Both the position numbers and the translations under genes were made by a program. Below, piece after piece: positions 60,179-64,000 of a stretch of DNA of 64,000 nucleotides. The stretch covers positions 1-64,000 of the forward strand of contig CAYTWF010000004.1 of the NCBI GenBank assembly GCA_964441705.1. Direction: 5' to 3'. A model generated the notes under the pieces. The model saw nothing but the letters and a program-made list of their open reading frames with translations, was not told where the DNA came from and made no database searches. Position 1 is the stretch's first letter, and each line of letters opens with the position of its first letter. The DNA is from Eshraghiella sp964441705. Its GTDB lineage: Bacteria; Bacillota; Clostridia; Lachnospirales; Lachnospiraceae.

Positions 60179-60763
60179 TTACAGCTTTGTAAGAGCCTCA
60201 ATTGCACTCTGATACTCAAAGTCTGTAGTATAATGGTAAGCCTGTAGAATTATCTGACGCAGCTCATCATCAATTCGACAGCACAGCAAGCCTCTAAGAG
60301 TATGCTCAGCCTCATCGCTTTCAAAGGCTCTCAGGAAAAAAATAGCGGTTTCTGCCTTGTCAATTACCTCATCATAGGTTAGCTCTATCCCGTTGTCCTC
60401 AAATTCAGTATCGTCCTTAAGCTTGTCAGCCCCCACATATTCCTTAATCTCATCGAGCACAGTCTGCCAGTAATCAATAAGCTCTTCCACATGAGTCTGA
60501 ACATATTCAAGATTATTCTGTCTGCTCATCATCTCATGCTCATAAGCTAAATCTGCCAGTGCATCTGCTCCAATATTTCTGGAAATTCCTTTAAGCGAAT
60601 GGGTCTCAATCATATACCCCTCCATATCACCGGAACGGACGTACATATATATTTCACGTTGTTTTTCATCTGAGGACAGATAAAAATCCTTCAGCACCGC
60701 TATATATTTATCTCTGTCATTGCCGCAATATTTCAGGCCCTTGTACTCATCTATCACCATCAT
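60179..60763 (-). CDS. Hpt-domain (histidine phosphotransfer) protein
   Basis: The 194-residue protein has an N-terminal four-helix Hpt domain (about 5-110) with the phospho-acceptor in METHSLKGISRNIGADALAD, written here as ETHSLKGISRNIGA. It lacks kinase and receiver domains. The C-terminal helical extension (about 115-194) is unassigned. Hpt proteins relay phosphate between histidine kinases and response regulators. No partner is encoded next to it; ilvN lies 23 bases upstream. Confidence 0.85.
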   Translation of the reverse strand: MMVIDEYKGLKYCGNDRDKYIAVLKDFYLSSDEKQREIYMYVRSGDMEGYMIETHSLKGISRNIGADALADLAYEHEMMSRQNNLEYVQTHVEELIDYWQTVLDEIKEYVGADKLKDDTEFEDNGIELTYDEVIDKAETAIFFLRAFESDEAEHTLRGLLCCRIDDELRQIILQAYHYTTDFEYQSAIEALTKL

Positions 60764-60786
60764 GGTTATATACCCCCGAAGGTTAT

Positions 60787-61296
60787 TTATCTGTCTGAGA
60801 AGCTCACGGCCTCAATTGCTACTGTTCCGCCACGAACAACCTCAAGTCTGTAGCCAAAGCAGTCATTTAAAAGCTTTAGCAGGTTATTGTTCTTATCCTC
60901 AGTCTGTGTACACTGGAAAAGAACTGTATTTTTATTATAGTCCTCAATTGTAACCTGGTAAACCTCTGCAATACGAAAGGCTTCTGCCTTATCCTTTTCA
61001 GTACAGCTGTTAAGCTTAACATACATCAGCTCCTTCATGTGTATAGGGGTTTCTGTAAAATCTATTACTTTAATAACCTCAACACTCCTGTTAAGCTGTT
61101 TTTTAATCTGCTCAAAGGTCTTGTCATCACTTGTCACACCAATTGTCATTCGTGATACACTTCTATCCTCAGTCTCTCCCACCGAAAGACTGTCAATATT
61201 ATATGCTTTTCCGGAAAAAAGACCAGAGATTCTTGCAAGCACACCGATTTCATTTTCAACGTAGATGGAAATCCATCTTTTTTTCATTGCATCCAT
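60787..61296 (-). CDS. ilvN: Acetolactate synthase small (regulatory) subunit
   Basis: Valine-sensing subunit of acetolactate synthase, 169 residues. The N-terminal ACT domain (about 8-80) has ISIYVENEIGVLARISGLFS, and a second ACT-like C-terminal domain follows. AGGAGGAAGAGAGT precedes the ATG. It lies 12 bases after ilvB; the T-box leader upstream governs both. Confidence 0.95.
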   Translation of the reverse strand: MDAMKKRWISIYVENEIGVLARISGLFSGKAYNIDSLSVGETEDRSVSRMTIGVTSDDKTFEQIKKQLNRSVEVIKVIDFTETPIHMKELMYVKLNSCTEKDKAEAFRIAEVYQVTIEDYNKNTVLFQCTQTEDKNNNLLKLLNDCFGYRLEVVRGGTVAIEAVSFSDR

Positions 61297-61308
61297 ACTC
61301 TCTTCCTC

Positions 61309-63036
61309 CTAACAAAACAACATATCTGTAAGTGCTTTTCCACCTGGTACCATTGGATATACATCATAATCGCAGTTAAGTGTGAACTCAATTACAGTTG
61401 GTCTTTTTCTATTGCCTGCCGCACGTTCAAATGCAGGAATTATCTCTTCCTCAGACGTAACTCTTATTCCGTCTGCCTCGTAGCTTTCTGCCAGCTTCAT
61501 AAAGTCAGGAACATATTTTCTGCCATCGCATACCCCATCCAGCTGACATCTTCTGTTGCAGCTTCTTGAATACCTGAGGCAGGTGCTGGAATATCTCTTG
61601 TCATAAAACATCTCCTGCATCTGTTTAACATTTCCAAGGTATGTATTATTAAAAATACATAAAATAACCGGTGCCTCCAGTGCGGATGCTGTAGCCAGCT
61701 CCTGAATGTTCATCTGTACTCCACCGTCTCCGGTTATACATATAACAGGTCCATTACCCGGATTGCCAAGATATGCGCCAATGGCTGCCGGAAGACCATA
61801 GCCCATAGTTCCAAGTCCTCCTGAGGTCAGGAACTTTCTTTTTCCATTCATTTCTATATACTGTGTGGTCCAAAGCTGATTCTGTCCTACATCAGTTGTA
61901 ACAATGGAATCTGGGAACATGGTGTTAATCGCCTTGATTATTTTCTCAGGGGTCATGCCCTGGTAATGCTCCATTGTAACAGGCTTTTGGGCTTTCCACT
62001 GCTCCAGCTGGTCAACCCATTCCTCTGTTTTACAGGCAGATGCATGCTTAAGCATCTCTTCAATAGCTGTTTTGGCATCTGCAACAATAGGAACATTTAC
62101 AACAATATTTCTGGAAATTGATGCTGTATCTATGTCAACGTGAATTATTTTGGCATTTTTAGCAAAATCCTCTATTGTGCCTGTAATTCGGTCACTGAAC
62201 CTTACTCCAATTGCGAAAAGAACATCACACTGAGCAATTGCCATATTAGAGGCATAATTACCATACATTCCAATATTACCAATATATAATGGATTGTCTG
62301 TGGGAATCGTTCCCTTACCCATAATAGTTGTAATTACAGGAATATTCATTTTCTCTGCGAGTCTGGTAAGCTCCTTACCTGCTCCAGATATTCTTACGCC
62401 ACCGCCAACTAAAAATACCGGTTTGGCTGCCGACTTAAGCATTGTCATAGCCTTCTTAAGCTGTCCAACGTGAACGCCTGTGCTTGGTCTGTAGCCTCTT
62501 ATATTAATCTCTGACGGATATTCATCAGAGCCTGTCTCCAGCTGAATATCTTTAGGTATATCAACTACAACCGGTCCCGGCTTGCCTGACCTGGCAACAT
62601 AAAAGGCTTTCTTAATTATCGTTCCCAACTCCTTGCGGTCCCTTACTGTAATGGCATATTTACAGATGTTACGTGTCACACCCACAATGTCTATCTCCTG
62701 AAATGCGTCATTACCAATAAGATCACGTGATACCTGACCTGTAAAGCATACAAGAGGTACACTGTCAAAATTAGCTGTCGCAATTCCCGTTACCATGTTG
62801 GTTGCACCCGGTCCGCTGGTTACAAGACATACTCCAACCTTTCCGGTTGACCTTGCGTATCCATCTGCTTCATGTACAAGTGCCTGCTCATGCCTTGGCA
62901 GAACAACATCTATATCATTAGCATCATATAATGCATCAAACAGGTCTATGGCCATTCCACCTGGATAGCCAAATACCGTATCAACGCCTTCCTCTCTAAG
63001 TGCTTTTACAAACAGTTCTGTTCCTTTGATATCCAT
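61309..63036 (-). CDS. ilvB: Acetolactate synthase large subunit
   Basis: TPP-dependent enzyme of 575 residues, first common step of branched-chain amino acid synthesis. The N-terminal domain has DTVFGYPGGMAIDLFDAL and RHEQALVHEADGYAR with the catalytic Glu, and the TPP motif is ITGDGGVQMNIQELATA with the NNTYLG end. A four-cysteine insertion (Cys486, Cys493, Cys497, Cys503) sits near the C-terminal helix region after EMFYDKRYSST. The start at 63036 has CAGGAGG before it; an in-frame codon at 63081 would lie in the terminator of the T-box. Confidence 0.95.
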   Translation of the reverse strand: MDIKGTELFVKALREEGVDTVFGYPGGMAIDLFDALYDANDIDVVLPRHEQALVHEADGYARSTGKVGVCLVTSGPGATNMVTGIATANFDSVPLVCFTGQVSRDLIGNDAFQEIDIVGVTRNICKYAITVRDRKELGTIIKKAFYVARSGKPGPVVVDIPKDIQLETGSDEYPSEINIRGYRPSTGVHVGQLKKAMTMLKSAAKPVFLVGGGVRISGAGKELTRLAEKMNIPVITTIMGKGTIPTDNPLYIGNIGMYGNYASNMAIAQCDVLFAIGVRFSDRITGTIEDFAKNAKIIHVDIDTASISRNIVVNVPIVADAKTAIEEMLKHASACKTEEWVDQLEQWKAQKPVTMEHYQGMTPEKIIKAINTMFPDSIVTTDVGQNQLWTTQYIEMNGKRKFLTSGGLGTMGYGLPAAIGAYLGNPGNGPVICITGDGGVQMNIQELATASALEAPVILCIFNNTYLGNVKQMQEMFYDKRYSSTCLRYSRSCNRRCQLDGVCDGRKYVPDFMKLAESYEADGIRVTSEEEIIPAFERAAGNRKRPTVIEFTLNCDYDVYPMVPGGKALTDMLFC

Positions 63037-63066
63037 ATATACCTCCTGTCTTATTACATAAAAAAA

Positions 63067-63330
63067 TCGCCCTAAGCACAATGCCTAGGGCGAATAAATA
63101 ATCCGTGTTACCACCTAAATTCAGGACTTCTCCTGCTCTCATCCGGTACAATCAAAGCTGCGCCTGTAATACCGTTCCCCTGTAACGGAGGGAATCCGTC
63201 GAAGTCTACTTGGCTTATGCCGTTCAATCCGATGCTCCAGGGCTACTTCCATACCTTCGTAACGAAGACTTGCACCAACCGTCTTCTCTCTGCTGTCCGG
63301 GTAGATATGTACTCCTCCCTATCAATGCTT
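63067..63330 (-). promoter_or_regulatory. T-box riboswitch upstream of ilvBN
   Basis: The conserved T-box AGGTGGTAACACGG lies at 63103-63116 on the minus strand, followed by a terminator hairpin (63067-63093, TCGCCCTA paired with TAGGGCGA plus a T-run). The 5' part has the AG-rich bulge (GGGAGGAGTA), AGAGAG and GGTTGGTG motifs of stem I. A possible specifier is GTA (valine) at 63244-63246 in GGAAGTAGCCCTGG, but this reading is uncertain. A gap of about 330 bases between ilvB and the next gene is thus fully explained. Confidence 0.93.
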
Positions 63331-63359
63331 TAGCGTATTAAATTAGAATACTTTTCACT

Positions 63360-63388
63360 AGGATAGCATCTCACATTAATTCTGTCAA
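63360..63388 (-). promoter_or_regulatory. Predicted promoter of the T-box/ilvBN transcript
   Basis: Perfect TTGACA (63383-63388), 17-base spacer, TATCCT (63360-63365) on the minus strand, immediately after the small DUF6472 gene. Confidence 0.72.
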
Positions 63389-63392
63389 GATT

Positions 63393-63572
63393 CTACATCT
63401 GTTTTCTGACAATTTTGTATTCATCATTGTACTGAAAATATGGGCATGCTGACACGCTGCCTGTTACAAAATTATACATTTCATCCTCATCTAAATCCAT
63501 GGAGCACACATAGCTCTCCGTCTCTTCATCATATTCGTAATATCCGCATACATCACAATTATCGCCTGCCAT
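63393..63572 (-). CDS. Small Cys-containing protein (DUF6472-like), 59 residues
   Basis: Short acidic protein with NCDVCGYYEYDEETESYVCSMD and the terminal CPYFQYNDEYKIVRKQM motif (quoted in parts), a pattern I associate with the DUF6472 family of clostridia. Four cysteines (two in CxxC) suggest metal binding. AGGAGG lies 6 bases before the ATG. It follows the right-edge gene after 14 bases, so the two are co-transcribed. Function unknown. Confidence 0.8.
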   Translation of the reverse strand: MAGDNCDVCGYYEYDEETESYVCSMDLDEDEMYNFVTGSVSACPYFQYNDEYKIVRKQM

Positions 63573-63586
63573 GTTATTCCTCCTGA

Positions 63587-64000
63587 TTATCCATAAATAA
63601 TAGTATTACGTCCCGCTTCCATAAGCTCTTTGTTAAGGCTGAGCTCTTCTGTTCTTATATAATAGTCATGCTCACCAGATACAATATATACTCTTCCTTT
63701 GTCAATGTCTATAGCATACGGAACAATTGTATCACCCTTATTAAGGGAATACGCATAATTTTCTCCCGAACCATTCTCATAGTACACCGAAGCTGTATCT
63801 GTAAGCTGGTACATTCCATTATTGTTCAGTACATCTGCTACTCCACTTGATATAATCAGTGGAGTACCTCCTGTTAATTGTCCGTCAGCATAATAATAAG
63901 TTATATAATACGATTCAAAAAGTACGGTGTCGCATCCATACATTACACCATCATCTGTATTAGGCACAAAGGAAGAATTATACAGGTCAGGATTGTCATA
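63587..64000 (-). CDS. Hypothetical protein, 5' part outside the window
   Basis: The frame is open from the right edge to a stop at 63587, so at least 137 residues are the C-terminal part. It is rich in Tyr, Asp and Gly (YYITYYYADGQLTGGTP, NENGSGENYAYSLNKGD-like) and might contain a beta-rich SH3-like fold. No family was recognised. A start at 63967 (GTG) would be artefactual because the frame continues upstream to the edge. Confidence 0.65.
   Translation of the reverse strand, partial: YDNPDLYNSSFVPNTDDGVMYGCDTVLFESYYITYYYADGQLTGGTPLIISSGVADVLNNNGMYQLTDTASVYYENGSGENYAYSLNKGDTIVPYAIDIDKGRVYIVSGEHDYYIRTEELSLNKELMEAGRNTIIYG

Overview
The window is a 64-kb chromosomal segment from a low-GC, anaerobic Gram-positive bacterium, most likely a member of the Lachnospiraceae (Clostridia). 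Supporting signs are a reverse-type rubrerythrin beside a PerR/Fur-like regulator, the gene order yabP-yabQ-divIC-spoIIE-tilS-hpt-ftsH known from endospore formers, a spoIID/spoIIQ-like pair, a T-box leader before ilvBN, and strong AGGAGG ribosome sites. Most of it is ordinary core genome on the minus strand. No phage, insertion sequence, CRISPR array or rRNA operon is visible. One short run of Ns (39845-39854) interrupts ftsH.

Layout: 1-15.3 kb holds RNA and DNA maintenance (rlmD, yhaM, mutS2, nth, an exonuclease), a catalytically degenerate HtrA-like protein, a two-component system, trmL, cheX, and an aminotransferase/Lrp/PurM-like set. At 15.3-23.5 kb lie a 1469-residue surface metallophosphoesterase, small membrane proteins, tRNA-Gly, and an ECF sigma factor with a membrane-anchored beta-propeller protein. 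At 23.5-35.6 kb is a 12-kb unidirectional lipid-assembly cluster: acyl-CoA carboxylase, FabD, FabZ, FabG, a fused active/inactive ketosynthase, two acyl carrier proteins, an AMP-ligase-like protein, two PlsC-type acyltransferases, a flavoprotein, a patatin and a MntP-like protein. It is followed upstream by a TetR regulator (35.7-36.3 kb). At 36.3-45.5 kb are a GH13 amylase, ftsH and the sporulation/division synteny block down to HU. At 45.6-53.4 kb are coaX with an ECF S-component, a double degenerate-GGDEF protein, a trigger-factor-like lipoprotein, an AAA+ ATPase, ApbE and a PerR-like repressor. At 54.0-55.25 kb is a non-coding tandem repeat array. At 55.3-64 kb are a DHFR-like protein, a NYN-LOTUS protein, the SpoIIQ-like/SpoIID pair, murI, an Hpt protein, ilvBN with its T-box, and two small genes at the right edge.

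The most promising unusual system is the lipid cluster. It carries a KS-KS fusion whose second half has lost all catalytic residues, has no recognisable enoyl reductase, and appears controlled by two identical-geometry palindromes (TACATTT-N6-AAATGTA). One overlaps the cluster promoter and the other forms the terminator of the neighbouring tetR gene. The second is the ~1-kb array of about 20 units of 51 bp, each carrying GACCCA...TGGGTC inverted repeats.
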